From the NCBI GenBank assembly GCA_027673765.1, contig JAQDWB010000004.1, positions 1-64,000 of the forward strand: 64,000 bases of DNA, in the 5' to 3' direction. The notes beneath the pieces are model-generated. The model searched no databases. It saw nothing but the letters and a program-made list of their open reading frames with translations, and had not been told where the DNA came from. The stretch's first letter is position 1, and the number at the start of each line of letters is the position of its first letter. Both the position numbers and the translations under genes were made by a program. Source of the DNA: Coriobacteriaceae bacterium AM113-163. GTDB lineage: Bacteria > Actinomycetota > Coriobacteriia > Coriobacteriales > Coriobacteriaceae. Positions 9,456 through 17,858 of this stretch are shown here, in pieces.

Positions 9456-10790
9456 ATGAAACCTATCGTCGCCGTCGTCGGACGCCCCAACGTGGGCAAG
9501 TCCACGCTCGTTAACCGCCTGGCCCAGACCTCGGACGCCATCGTCCACGAGTCTCGCGGCGTCACTCGCGACCGCTCGTATCACACGGCCGATTGGAACG
9601 GCCGCGAGTTCACCATCGTCGACACGGGCGGTATCGAGCCGCTCAAGAGCGACGACGTCTTTGCCACGTCCATCCGCGACCAGGCGCTCGCCGCCGCCGA
9701 GGAAGCCGCCGTCATCCTGTTTGTGGTCGATGGCCGCACCGGCGTCACCGAGGAGGACGAGTCGGTCGCCCGCATGCTCAAGCGCTGCGACAAGCCGGTC
9801 TTTCTGCTGGTGAACAAGCTCGACAACCCCGATCGCGAAAACGACAGCATCTGGGAGTTCTATTCGCTCGGCATCGGTGAGCCCACGCCGCTCTCGGCCC
9901 TGCATGGTCATGGCACGGGCGACCTGCTCGACGATATCGTGGCCCTGCTTCCGGAGGAAGAGGACGAGGTCTCCGACGAGTTCCCCGATGCGCTGAACGT
10001 GGCCATCATCGGCCGCCCCAACGCCGGTAAGTCCTCGCTGTTCAACCGCATCCTGGGCGCCGACCGCTCTATCGTGTCCAACATTGCCGGCACGACGCGC
10101 GACGCCATCGACACCGTCGTGGAGCGCAACGGCAAGCACTACCGCATGGTTGACACCGCTGGTATTCGCAAGAAGAGCACCGTGTACGAGAATATCGAGT
10201 ACTACTCGATGGTCCGCGGCCTGCGCGCCATCGATCGCGCCGACGTGGCGCTGCTCGTCGTCGACGCCTCCGTGGGCGTTACCGAGCAGGACCAGAAGGT
10301 CATGGGCTTGGCCATCGAGCGCGGCTGCGCCGTCGTGGTGCTGCTCAACAAGTGGGACCTGCTCGACGACGACCGCAAGCGCGAGGCCTGCATGGAGACC
10401 GTCGACCGCCGTCTGGGCGTCATGGCTCCCTGGGCCCAGTATCTGCGCATCTCGGCCCTGACCGGCCGCAGCGTGGAGAAGATCTGGGCAATGGTCGACG
10501 CCGCCGAAAAGACGCGCTCGCAGAAGATCAGCACCTCGCGCCTCAACACGTTCCTCACCGACCTGCGCGAGTTCGGTCATACCGTGGTGGACGGCAAGCG
10601 CCGCCTGCGCATGCACTACGTGACCCAGACGGGCGTCAACCCGCCGACGTTCACGTTCTTCGTCAACCATAGCGATCTGGTCAACGACACCTACCAGCGC
10701 TACGTGGAGAACCGCATGCGCTCGACCTTCGATTTTGCCGGCACGCCCATTCGACTCTTCTTTAGGAAGAAGGAGCAAAAGGATGCATAA
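9456..10790 (+). CDS. der: ribosome biogenesis GTPase Der (EngA)
   Basis: Essential GTPase for 50S subunit maturation. The 444-residue protein has two tandem G domains, with P-loops GRPNVGKS (about 9-16) and GRPNAGKS (about 186-193), both with DTGG/DTAG and NKxD motifs, and a C-terminal KH-like domain. The start ATG 9456 has AAAGGAGAG upstream, 10 nt after the DUF512 gene ends; the reading frame extends further upstream but only inside that gene. The last 8 nt overlap plsY. Confidence 0.97.
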   Translation: MKPIVAVVGRPNVGKSTLVNRLAQTSDAIVHESRGVTRDRSYHTADWNGREFTIVDTGGIEPLKSDDVFATSIRDQALAAAEEAAVILFVVDGRTGVTEEDESVARMLKRCDKPVFLLVNKLDNPDRENDSIWEFYSLGIGEPTPLSALHGHGTGDLLDDIVALLPEEEDEVSDEFPDALNVAIIGRPNAGKSSLFNRILGADRSIVSNIAGTTRDAIDTVVERNGKHYRMVDTAGIRKKSTVYENIEYYSMVRGLRAIDRADVALLVVDASVGVTEQDQKVMGLAIERGCAVVVLLNKWDLLDDDRKREACMETVDRRLGVMAPWAQYLRISALTGRSVEKIWAMVDAAEKTRSQKISTSRLNTFLTDLREFGHTVVDGKRRLRMHYVTQTGVNPPTFTFFVNHSDLVNDTYQRYVENRMRSTFDFAGTPIRLFFRKKEQKDA

Positions 10791-11466
10791 TCCGATTCTG
10801 CTGACCGCCATCTGCGCCGTGGTCTCGTTCTTTATCGGGGCGATTCCGTTTGGCCTGATCTTGGGCCGCGTGTTCAACCACACCGACATTCGCAAGGCGG
10901 GTTCCGGCAACATCGGCACCACCAACGCCCTGCGCGTGGCCGGCCCCAAGGTGGCCGCGCTCACCCTGCTGCTCGACTGCCTTAAGGGCGCCATCTGTGT
11001 CCTTATCGCCCGTCCGCTCATCGCGGGCGTGGGCTATGGCTTCCCCGTAAGCATCATGGCGCCCGGAGCCCCCGGCGATTGGATGCTCGGCGTCATTTGC
11101 CTGGCAGCGGTGTGGGGCCATATCTTCTCGCCCTACCTCAACTTCCATGGCGGCAAGGGTATCGCGGTTGGTCTGGGCGTCATCCTCGCCTGGTACTGGC
11201 CCATTGGCCTGTCGCTGCTGGGCATGTTTATCGTGGCCGTCGCCATCACCAAGTTTGTGTCGGTGGGCTCGCTTGCCGCGGCCATCGGTCTTCCCATCGC
11301 CGCCTGCGCGGTCTTTCCGTACAGCAGCCTGGGACTTAAGTTTTGCATGACGCTAATCGGCATCACCGTGGTGTGGGCCCATCGTGCGAACATCAAAAAG
11401 CTCATGACGGGTAAGGAGTCCAAGCTCTCGTTTACTAAGCGCGTCACCGAGCCCGACGATAAGTAG
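10783..11466 (+). CDS. plsY: acyl-phosphate:glycerol-3-phosphate acyltransferase
   Basis: Integral membrane enzyme that transfers the acyl group from acyl-phosphate to glycerol-3-phosphate, the first committed step of phospholipid synthesis in most Gram-positive bacteria. The 227-residue sequence has about five membrane helices and the three family motifs: SGNIGTTNALR (about 43), FHGGKGIAVGLG (about 125-136) and the region near 190. It overlaps der by 8 nt and precedes gpsA, whose product supplies its glycerol-3-phosphate substrate. Confidence 0.95.
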   Translation: MHNPILLTAICAVVSFFIGAIPFGLILGRVFNHTDIRKAGSGNIGTTNALRVAGPKVAALTLLLDCLKGAICVLIARPLIAGVGYGFPVSIMAPGAPGDWMLGVICLAAVWGHIFSPYLNFHGGKGIAVGLGVILAWYWPIGLSLLGMFIVAVAITKFVSVGSLAAAIGLPIAACAVFPYSSLGLKFCMTLIGITVVWAHRANIKKLMTGKESKLSFTKRVTEPDDK

Positions 11467-11475
11467 GAGAGAGTC

Positions 11476-12483
11476 ATGAATGTTGCGCTGATTGGCTCCG
11501 GCTCCTGGGGAACCGCCGTCGCCGGCCTTGCCGCCGCGCGAACCGAGCGCGTGACCATGTGGGCCCATAGCGAGCAGACGGCCGCCGGCATCAATGGCGA
11601 GCACTGCAACCCCCGGTATCTGGTGGACTACGAGCTGCCCGGCAACGTCGTCGCCACGACGGACCTGGCGCAAGCGCTCGACGCCGCCGACGCCATCATC
11701 TTTGCCGTGCCCTCCACACACCTGCGCAGCGTATGCCATCAGGCAGCGCCCTTCATCGCCGCCGACACCCCGGTGCTCTGCCTTACCAAGGGCATTGAGC
11801 CCGAGTCCGGCCTGCTCATGAGCGAGGTCATCGCCAGCGAGATCGGCAACGAGCGGCGTGTGGCGGCCCTCTCGGGCCCCAACCATGCCGAGGAGATCTG
11901 CCGCGGCGGGCTTTCGGCCGCCGTCATCGCCAGCGAAGATCCGCAGATAGGGGAGACCTTTAAGGACCTGCTCCTGTCCACGGCATTCCGCATCTACCTG
12001 TCGCAGGACATGACCGGTGTCGAGGTCTGCGGCGCCATGAAAAATGTCATCGCCATCGTGTGCGGCATCTCCGCCGGTTCGGGCGCAGGCGACAACACGC
12101 TCGCCCTCATCATGACGCGCGGCCTGGCCGAGATCAGCCGTCTGGTGCACGCCCGCGGCGGTCAAGCTATGACTTGCATGGGGCTTGCAGGCATGGGCGA
12201 CCTCATTGCCACCTGTACCTCCGAGCATTCGCGCAACCGCACCTTTGGTTTCGAGTTTGCCCACGGTGTTTCGCTCGACGAGTACCAAGCGCGCACGCAT
12301 ATGGTGGTGGAGGGCGCCGTCGCGGCCCGCAGCGTCAGCGAGCTCGCCCGTTCACTGGGCGTTGACATTCCGCTCACCTTTGCCGTGGAGCAAACGCTCT
12401 ACAACGGTGTTACTTTGGATAGGGCGCTCGAGATTCTTACCGACCGCGTACCCTCCCAAGAGTTCTACGGACTCACCGACTAG
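11476..12483 (+). CDS. gpsA: NAD(P)H-dependent glycerol-3-phosphate dehydrogenase
   Basis: Reduces dihydroxyacetone phosphate to sn-glycerol-3-phosphate for phospholipid synthesis. The 335-residue protein has the N-terminal dinucleotide-binding GSGSWGTA motif, the SGPNHAEEI motif, and the substrate-binding AMKNVIAI (catalytic Lys) followed by the helical C-terminal domain with GMGDLIATC. ATG 11476 has AGGAGAG upstream. It lies directly behind plsY, so the operon makes both the substrate and the acyltransferase. Confidence 0.96.
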   Translation: MNVALIGSGSWGTAVAGLAAARTERVTMWAHSEQTAAGINGEHCNPRYLVDYELPGNVVATTDLAQALDAADAIIFAVPSTHLRSVCHQAAPFIAADTPVLCLTKGIEPESGLLMSEVIASEIGNERRVAALSGPNHAEEICRGGLSAAVIASEDPQIGETFKDLLLSTAFRIYLSQDMTGVEVCGAMKNVIAIVCGISAGSGAGDNTLALIMTRGLAEISRLVHARGGQAMTCMGLAGMGDLIATCTSEHSRNRTFGFEFAHGVSLDEYQARTHMVVEGAVAARSVSELARSLGVDIPLTFAVEQTLYNGVTLDRALEILTDRVPSQEFYGLTD

Positions 12484-12501
12484 TGCAGAAAGGCTACTAC
12501 C

Positions 12502-13173
12502 ATGGGTTCCATTAAAATCGCTCCGTCCGTCCTCTCGGCCGACATGGCCAACCTCAAGGGCGAACTCGACAAGATCGCCGGTGCCGACTACGTGCACTTC
12601 GACGTAATGGACGGCCACTTTACCGGCAACCTCACCTTTGGCGTTGACATCCTCAAGGCCGTCAAGCGTTCCACCGACGTGCCGGTCGACGCGCACCTCA
12701 TGGTGTCGAACCCCGACGAGACGGTCGATTGGTACGCCGACGCCGGTGCCGATATGATCACGGTACACTACGAGGCCTCCACGCACCTGCACCGCACGCT
12801 CACCCATCTACAGCAGCGCGGCATCAAGGCCGGCGTGGTGCTCAACCCCGCCACCCCCGTGTGCGTGCTCGAGAGCATCATCGACGTTGTCGATATGGTG
12901 CTGCTGATGAGCGTGAACCCCGGCTTTGGCGGCCAGAGCTTTATTCCCGGTACCATTGCCAAACTGCACGAGCTCAAGGCCATGTGCGAGCGCTACGGCG
13001 TGTCGCCCATGATCGAGGTCGACGGCGGCATCTCTTCCAAGAACATCGCCGAGGTCGTCAAGGCCGGCGCCAACGTGCTCGTGGCCGGTTCTGCCGTATT
13101 TAAGTCCGAAGATCCCGCTGCCGAGGTTGCGCTGCTGCAGAAGCTGGGCAACGAGGCCGCACAGGAGGCATAA
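12502..13173 (+). CDS. rpe: ribulose-phosphate 3-epimerase
   Basis: Interconverts ribulose 5-phosphate and xylulose 5-phosphate in the pentose phosphate pathway. The 223-residue TIM barrel shows the expected PSVLSADMANL start, HFDVMDGHFTGN metal-binding segment, DAHLMV, SVNPGFGGQSF and EVDGGI motifs, including the catalytic Asp residues. RBS AGAAAGG precedes ATG 12502. Neighbouring genes are unrelated in pathway; it is simply in the same transcription direction. Confidence 0.97.
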   Translation: MGSIKIAPSVLSADMANLKGELDKIAGADYVHFDVMDGHFTGNLTFGVDILKAVKRSTDVPVDAHLMVSNPDETVDWYADAGADMITVHYEASTHLHRTLTHLQQRGIKAGVVLNPATPVCVLESIIDVVDMVLLMSVNPGFGGQSFIPGTIAKLHELKAMCERYGVSPMIEVDGGISSKNIAEVVKAGANVLVAGSAVFKSEDPAAEVALLQKLGNEAAQEA

Positions 13174-13179
13174 ACCCTT

Positions 13180-14358
13180 ATGACCGCAGGTCAAAACCGC
13201 ATACCCGTGAATCTTGACTATGCCGCCTCGACGCCCATGCGCGCCGAGGCGCTCCTTGCGCAGCGCGAGTACGACGACAGCGAGCTTGCCGGCGTCAACC
13301 CCAACTCGCTGCATTCGCTCGGCCGCAAGGCTGCCGCGCGTCTGGAGGTTGCACGTCGCGAGATCGCCCGCAGCTTTGGCGCGCGCGTCCGCCCGTCCGA
13401 GATTGTACTGACCAACGGCGGCACCGAAGCCAACCAGCTGGCGCTGCTCGGTCTTGCCGAGGGCGCTCGTCAGCGCGATCGCAAGCGCGATCGTGTAATC
13501 GTTTCGGCCATCGAGCACGATTCGATTCTGGACAACCTGCCGTTGCTGCGTGCCGCCGGCTTTACCGTCGACCTGGTGCAGCCCTGCCACATGGGCTACA
13601 TTGAGCCTGCCGCGCTTGTCGAGCTGCTAGGCGACGACGTGGCGCTCGTGAGCATCATGGTTGCCAACAACGAGACCGGCGTGGTGCAGCCCATCCGCGA
13701 GCTTGCCGCGGCCACGCATACCGTTGGCGCCCTGTTCCACACCGATGCCATCCAGGGGTATCTGCATATTCCGCTCGATGTCACCGAGCTGGGCGTCGAC
13801 GCCATGTCCGTCGCAGCCCACAAGATTGGCGGTCCCGTGGCATCTGGCGCACTCTACCTTAAGAGCCGCACGCCGCTGCGCCCGCGCATCTTTGGCGGCG
13901 GACAGGAGGCCGGTCGTCGTGCCGGCACGCAAGACCTGCGAACGCAGCTCGCCTTTGCCGCTGCCGCCTCGTCTCTGACGCCCCATGTGGCTCAGGAACG
14001 CGCGAAGCTGCAAGCCCTTTCCGACAAGCTCTACGCCACGCTTACGGCTCATCCGCGTATTCATGCCACCATGGGCGACTACGCACAGGCCGATCGCCTG
14101 CCGGGCATGGTGTCGATCTACGTTGATGGCATGGACTCCGAGGAGCTCATCGTCAAGCTCGATGCCGCCGGCTTTGAGGTTTCGGCCGGCTCGGCGTGCT
14201 CGAGCGGCAGCATGGACCCGAGCCATGTGCTCAGCGCCATGGGCATTGGTCGCGAGCAGGCACTAGGTGCACTGCGCATTTCCTTTGACGACCGCGTGAA
14301 TCCGGACGATCTGGACGAGTTTGCCCAGACGCTGCTCTCGATCGCAGGTGCCGCATGA
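13180..14358 (+). CDS. cysteine desulfurase (NifS/IscS family)
   Basis: Pyridoxal-phosphate enzyme that takes sulfur from cysteine for iron-sulfur clusters or tRNA thiolation. The 392-residue protein has the class V aminotransferase fold features NGGTEANQLALL (about 85), HTDAIQG, the PLP Lys in AAHKIGG (about 217) and the active-site Cys in SAGSACSSGS (about 340). No iscU or mnmA lies beside it, so the acceptor is not evident from position. Its end overlaps the Nif3-like gene by 4 nt (ATGA). Confidence 0.94.
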   Translation: MTAGQNRIPVNLDYAASTPMRAEALLAQREYDDSELAGVNPNSLHSLGRKAAARLEVARREIARSFGARVRPSEIVLTNGGTEANQLALLGLAEGARQRDRKRDRVIVSAIEHDSILDNLPLLRAAGFTVDLVQPCHMGYIEPAALVELLGDDVALVSIMVANNETGVVQPIRELAAATHTVGALFHTDAIQGYLHIPLDVTELGVDAMSVAAHKIGGPVASGALYLKSRTPLRPRIFGGGQEAGRRAGTQDLRTQLAFAAAASSLTPHVAQERAKLQALSDKLYATLTAHPRIHATMGDYAQADRLPGMVSIYVDGMDSEELIVKLDAAGFEVSAGSACSSGSMDPSHVLSAMGIGREQALGALRISFDDRVNPDDLDEFAQTLLSIAGAA

Positions 14359-15164
14359 TCGTCGCCGAGCTCGAGCGCGCGCTACTGGCACGCTATCCCA
14401 AGACGGACACCGAGGGCTGGGACCACGTAGGACTCTCCGTTGGCGATCCGGCCGCGGAGATCACCGGCGTTGCCTGCGCACTCGATGCGACTGAGGCTAA
14501 TGTTCGCCGCGCCCAAGAAGCAAGCGCCAACGTGCTGCTGACGCATCATCCCATATACATCAAGGCACCCGAGGCCTTTTGTCCGGCGGATGCCACACGA
14601 CCCCAGTGCAGTGCGGCCCTCTACGAGGCTGCCCGCTGCGGGGTGAGCATTATCTCGCTCCACACCAACCTGGACCGCTCGCACGAAGCCCATGTCTGCC
14701 TGAGCAAGCTGCTGGGTGCCGCACCCGTGAGCTCACTGGAGCACGTGGACGACCCCGAGGCCACCGGCCTGGGCGCACTTGCAACGCTCAACGACCCGTG
14801 CACGCTGCGCGATCTTGCCACCCGTGCTGCCACGGCCTTTGGCAGCGACCCGCGTGTGTGGGGCAAAGCTGATCGCCCGTGCCGCACCGTCGCCATTTTG
14901 GGCGGCTCCCTGGGCGACTTCGGAGAGCTCGCCATCGCCGCGGGCGCAGATGTTGTCGTGACGGGCGAGGCGGGCTACCACGTGGCACAGGACCTTGCCT
15001 TGCGCGGGCTGCCGGTGATCTTGCTCGGCCACGACCGCTCCGAGGAGCCGTTCGTTGATATATTGATGAACTCTGCAGTTGACGCCGGGGTCGACCCCCG
15101 TCATGCGATTAAAATACTGAACCCTTGCCAATGGTGGACTGTGACAAAAGGAGAGAACTTATGA
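14355..15164 (+). CDS. Nif3-like dinuclear metal center protein
   Basis: A 269-residue member of the Nif3/YqfO/YbgI family, toroidal hexamers with a two-metal centre. Metal-ligand motifs are visible: LLTHHPIYIK near residue 60, SLHTNLD near 100 and a C-terminal GHDRSEEPF. The family is proposed to be a GTP cyclohydrolase-like or metal-dependent hydrolase, but the function is not settled. It is coupled by 4-nt overlaps to the cysteine desulfurase upstream and to the coiled-coil zinc-ribbon gene downstream; Nif3 and that family are neighbours in many Gram-positive genomes. Confidence 0.9.
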   Translation: MIVAELERALLARYPKTDTEGWDHVGLSVGDPAAEITGVACALDATEANVRRAQEASANVLLTHHPIYIKAPEAFCPADATRPQCSAALYEAARCGVSIISLHTNLDRSHEAHVCLSKLLGAAPVSSLEHVDDPEATGLGALATLNDPCTLRDLATRAATAFGSDPRVWGKADRPCRTVAILGGSLGDFGELAIAAGADVVVTGEAGYHVAQDLALRGLPVILLGHDRSEEPFVDILMNSAVDAGVDPRHAIKILNPCQWWTVTKGENL

Positions 15165-15880
15165 GCGCCGGCGCTACGCTACTCAAGCTGCAACAGATCG
15201 ATTTGGAGCTCGCCCGCAACAAGAGCGAACTTGCCAATATGCCGGAGCTCAAGGAGCTCGCTTCCAAGCGCAAGACCTACGTTAAGCTCAAGGCCGAAAT
15301 GACCAAGCTCTACGCCCAACGCAAGGACCTGGATATTGAGCTCGACGATCTCAACACCACCGAGATCCAGACCAATAACGCCATCGAGGCCGCTAAGAAG
15401 CGCCACGTTGACGGCTCCGACTACCGCGAGGTACAGGACCTGGAAAACGAGCTCGCCACCCTGGCCAAGCGCCTGGACAAGATTGAGCACACCCGCAAGG
15501 ATGTCGTTGTCGCCCACAAAGAGGCGCTCGACCGCGAGACCCGCGCGCAGGCCATCATCGCCAAGTTCGAGGAGGGCGTGAAGGCCGATACCAAGGCCGC
15601 CCGCGCCAAGGCTGCCGACCTGCAGGCTCAGATCGAAGCCGCCACTAAGGAGCGCACCGCTCTTGCCGCCACGCTGCCGGCCAACGTGCTCACCGACTAC
15701 GAGCGTCTGCTCAAGCAGTTCCGCGGCTTGGCCGTCGAGACCATCCAGGGCAACATCCCCACGGTCTGCCACACCGCGCTGCAGGCATCGTCCATGAGCG
15801 ACCTCAACCACGACGGTAGCGAGATTACGCACTGTCCGTACTGCCACCGCCTCCTGGTGCTCCCGAGCAAGGAAGCCTAG
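15161..15880 (+). CDS. coiled-coil protein with C-terminal zinc ribbon (DUF164-like)
   Basis: A 239-residue protein, almost all heptad-like coiled coil (about 5-180), with a small C-terminal metal-binding region. The second knuckle is a normal CPYC, but the first shows only one cysteine followed by a histidine (PTVCHTAL) rather than CxxC, so the zinc site may use C, H, C, C. Homologues sit beside Nif3 in Firmicutes and Actinobacteria and are suggested to bind nucleic acid; function unknown. ATG 15161 overlaps the Nif3 stop (ATGA) and follows AAAGGAGAG. Confidence 0.82.
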   Translation: MSAGATLLKLQQIDLELARNKSELANMPELKELASKRKTYVKLKAEMTKLYAQRKDLDIELDDLNTTEIQTNNAIEAAKKRHVDGSDYREVQDLENELATLAKRLDKIEHTRKDVVVAHKEALDRETRAQAIIAKFEEGVKADTKAARAKAADLQAQIEAATKERTALAATLPANVLTDYERLLKQFRGLAVETIQGNIPTVCHTALQASSMSDLNHDGSEITHCPYCHRLLVLPSKEA

Positions 15881-15882
15881 CG

Positions 15883-17097
15883 ATGACGGCGGCATCCAAC
15901 AATTCAATGCAACTTGAGGGAAAAACGATCCTGCTGGGCATTACCGGCGGGATCGCCGCCTATAAGTCGTGCAATATCGTGCGCCTGCTGCAAAAGCGCG
16001 GCGCACGTGTCAAAGTCGTTATGAGCGAGCATGCCACGGAGTTCGTGGGCCCGCTCACGTTCCGCGCGCTCACCAATGAGCCGGTCGCGGTTGGGCTATT
16101 CGACGACCCGTCTGACCCCATCCACCATATCTCGCTTGCGCAGGAGCCCGATCTGGTGGTCGTGGCGCCCGCGACGGCCAATATCATCGCCAAGATGGCC
16201 AACGGCATCGCCGACGACCTCATCTCCACCACGCTGCTTGCCACGCCGCGCCCCATCGTGATCGCACCGGCCATGAACAATGGCATGTGGAAGGCACCGG
16301 CCACACAGGCCAACATGGCCACGTTGCGCGACCGCGGCGTTCACGTGGTGGGACCCGGCAGCGGCTACCTTGCGTGCGGCGACGTGGACACGGGCCGCAT
16401 GAGCGAGCCCGAGGACATCGTCGAGGCTGTCTGTGAGGTGCTCAACCCCGTGCCGCAAGACCTGACGGGCAAGCGCATCGTCATCACCGCCGGCCCCACG
16501 CACGAGCCGATCGACCCGGTGCGATTCATTGGCAACCGTTCTTCGGGCAAGATGGGCATCGCCCTGGCGGGGGAGGCCGCACGTCGCGGTGCCGCCGTCA
16601 CGCTCGTGCTGGGACCGACATCGCTCGATGTTCCCCGCGGTGTGGAGTGCGTGCACGTACAGACCGCCTCAGAAATGCTCAAGGCAGCGCTGAGCGCCTT
16701 CCAGACGGCCGACGCGGCCATTTGCGCCGCCGCCGTCGCCGACTACACGCCGGCGGCCCCGGCGGACCATAAACTCAAAAAGGCCAACGAGCGCCTGGAT
16801 CGAATCGAGCTCGTCGAGACCGTTGACATCTTGGCCGAACTTTCACGCCAAAAGGGCGATCGCCTCGTAATCGGCTTTGCAGCCGAGACTGATAACGTCG
16901 TCGAGTACGCCGAGCGCAAATTGACCCGCAAAGGCTGCGATGCCATTATTGCCAACGATGTCTCACGCGCCGATTCGGGCTTTGGAACCGACACCAACAA
17001 GGCTTGGATCGTGAGCATAGCGGGTACGCAAGAACTACCCGTACTAACAAAACCCCAGCTCGCAGATACAATTTTGGACTTGCTTCAAAATTTGTAA
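15883..17097 (+). CDS. coaBC: bifunctional phosphopantothenoylcysteine decarboxylase/synthase
   Basis: Two consecutive steps of coenzyme A synthesis. The N-terminal CoaC domain (about 10-185) is a flavoprotein with GITGGIAAYK, the AMNNGMW motif and the active-site Cys in GYLACGD. The C-terminal CoaB domain (about 195-400) has TAGPTHEPIDPVRFIGNRSSG and AAVADYTP. Length (404) is normal. The start could be ATG 15883, used here, or ATG 15907. It ends the long rightward operon; the tRNA-Pro promoter overlaps the sequence right after its stop. Confidence 0.96.
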   Translation: MTAASNNSMQLEGKTILLGITGGIAAYKSCNIVRLLQKRGARVKVVMSEHATEFVGPLTFRALTNEPVAVGLFDDPSDPIHHISLAQEPDLVVVAPATANIIAKMANGIADDLISTTLLATPRPIVIAPAMNNGMWKAPATQANMATLRDRGVHVVGPGSGYLACGDVDTGRMSEPEDIVEAVCEVLNPVPQDLTGKRIVITAGPTHEPIDPVRFIGNRSSGKMGIALAGEAARRGAAVTLVLGPTSLDVPRGVECVHVQTASEMLKAALSAFQTADAAICAAAVADYTPAAPADHKLKKANERLDRIELVETVDILAELSRQKGDRLVIGFAAETDNVVEYAERKLTRKGCDAIIANDVSRADSGFGTDTNKAWIVSIAGTQELPVLTKPQLADTILDLLQNL

Positions 17098-17105
17098 AAA
17101 AGTTC

Positions 17106-17135
17106 TTGCACAAGGACAAAGTTTCGGGTTAATAT
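17106..17135 (+). promoter_or_regulatory. promoter of tRNA-Pro
   Basis: A -35 box TTGCAC (17106-17111) and a -10 box TAATAT (17130-17135) are separated by 18 nt, about 43 nt upstream of the tRNA. This is the best match to a housekeeping promoter in the gap after coaBC. Confidence 0.75.
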
Positions 17136-17177
17136 ACTCCCTGTTGCGAGCGAGAGCAGAGCAACAAACAAAAGCTT

Positions 17178-17254
<77 letters not shown>

Positions 17255-17265
17255 GAAGTTTGCAG

Positions 17266-17292
17266 GTCAGGCACTTAGTGCCTGACTTTTTT
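17266..17292 (+). terminator. intrinsic terminator of tRNA-Pro
   Basis: Perfect 9-bp stem GTCAGGCAC / GTGCCTGAC with a 3-nt loop, followed by six T residues. Confidence 0.92.
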
Positions 17293-17712
17293 GTTTTAAG
17301 CAATTGCTTAATTTTCAGTAAGCAACAGGGTGCCAAAAATCTACCTACGCGATAATCGCCTTTTGCGGCTACTTGCGCGTTTTGCACGCGCTTGAGCCGA
17401 TTTATTAACGCGATATGATTCTACATACGCGCAGCAGGTACACGCCGAGAAAGGGCTGCATTTATCGCGGCGATTAACACAGATATAGCGACTATAACGG
17501 ACAAGCGTGTCCCTGTATTTATTCCAGTAGTTCACTTGATCGGTGAACGAGTGGGCTGTTGCAGCGAAATGCCAAGCAGGATGAGCTCTACACGAGGACC
17601 CCGCAGGGTAATGGCGGGGGAGTGCGGCGGGCGCTCTGAGAGCCGCTGTATGAACCCATGTCTCCTTAACTCGATAATTTGTGTTTCAAGCCACGAATCG
17701 GTCGAGCAATTG
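17293..17712. other. gene-free stretch between tRNA-Pro and the accessory island
   Basis: About 420 bases with lower GC than either side. Short open frames exist on both strands (for example - strand 17341-17535 and 17532-17741), but none has a convincing ribosome binding site, start and recognisable domain. Runs of CGCG/GCGATTA-type sequence recur (17348, 17411, 17467). No integrase, transposase or att-like direct repeat is evident. I see nothing I can name; remnants of a decayed mobile element are possible. Confidence 0.4.
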
Positions 17713-17746
17713 CCAAAAGAACGGCCCATGCAGGATTGCACGGGCC
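17713..17746 (-). terminator. probable terminator of the accessory operon
   Basis: On the - strand, a 10-bp stem (GGCCCGTGCA / TGCATGGGCC, one mismatch, 4-nt loop) is followed by GTTCTTTTGG. It lies about 110 nt after the histidine kinase stop codon. Confidence 0.6.
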
Positions 17747-17858
17747 TTACATCAGATCAAATTTGAGCAAGAAGCACCAAGCGGGGCAGACGCAACACCA
17801 TCTCGTCGCGGCCTCGGCGAGCGACATATCGCAGTCGAGGTAGACATCGAGGAAATCG

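Noticed and set aside
17341..17535. Short - strand frame of 64 codons behind the tRNA gene
   Set aside because: No ribosome binding site, very basic and Ser/Arg/Cys-rich without similarity to anything I know; treated as non-coding.
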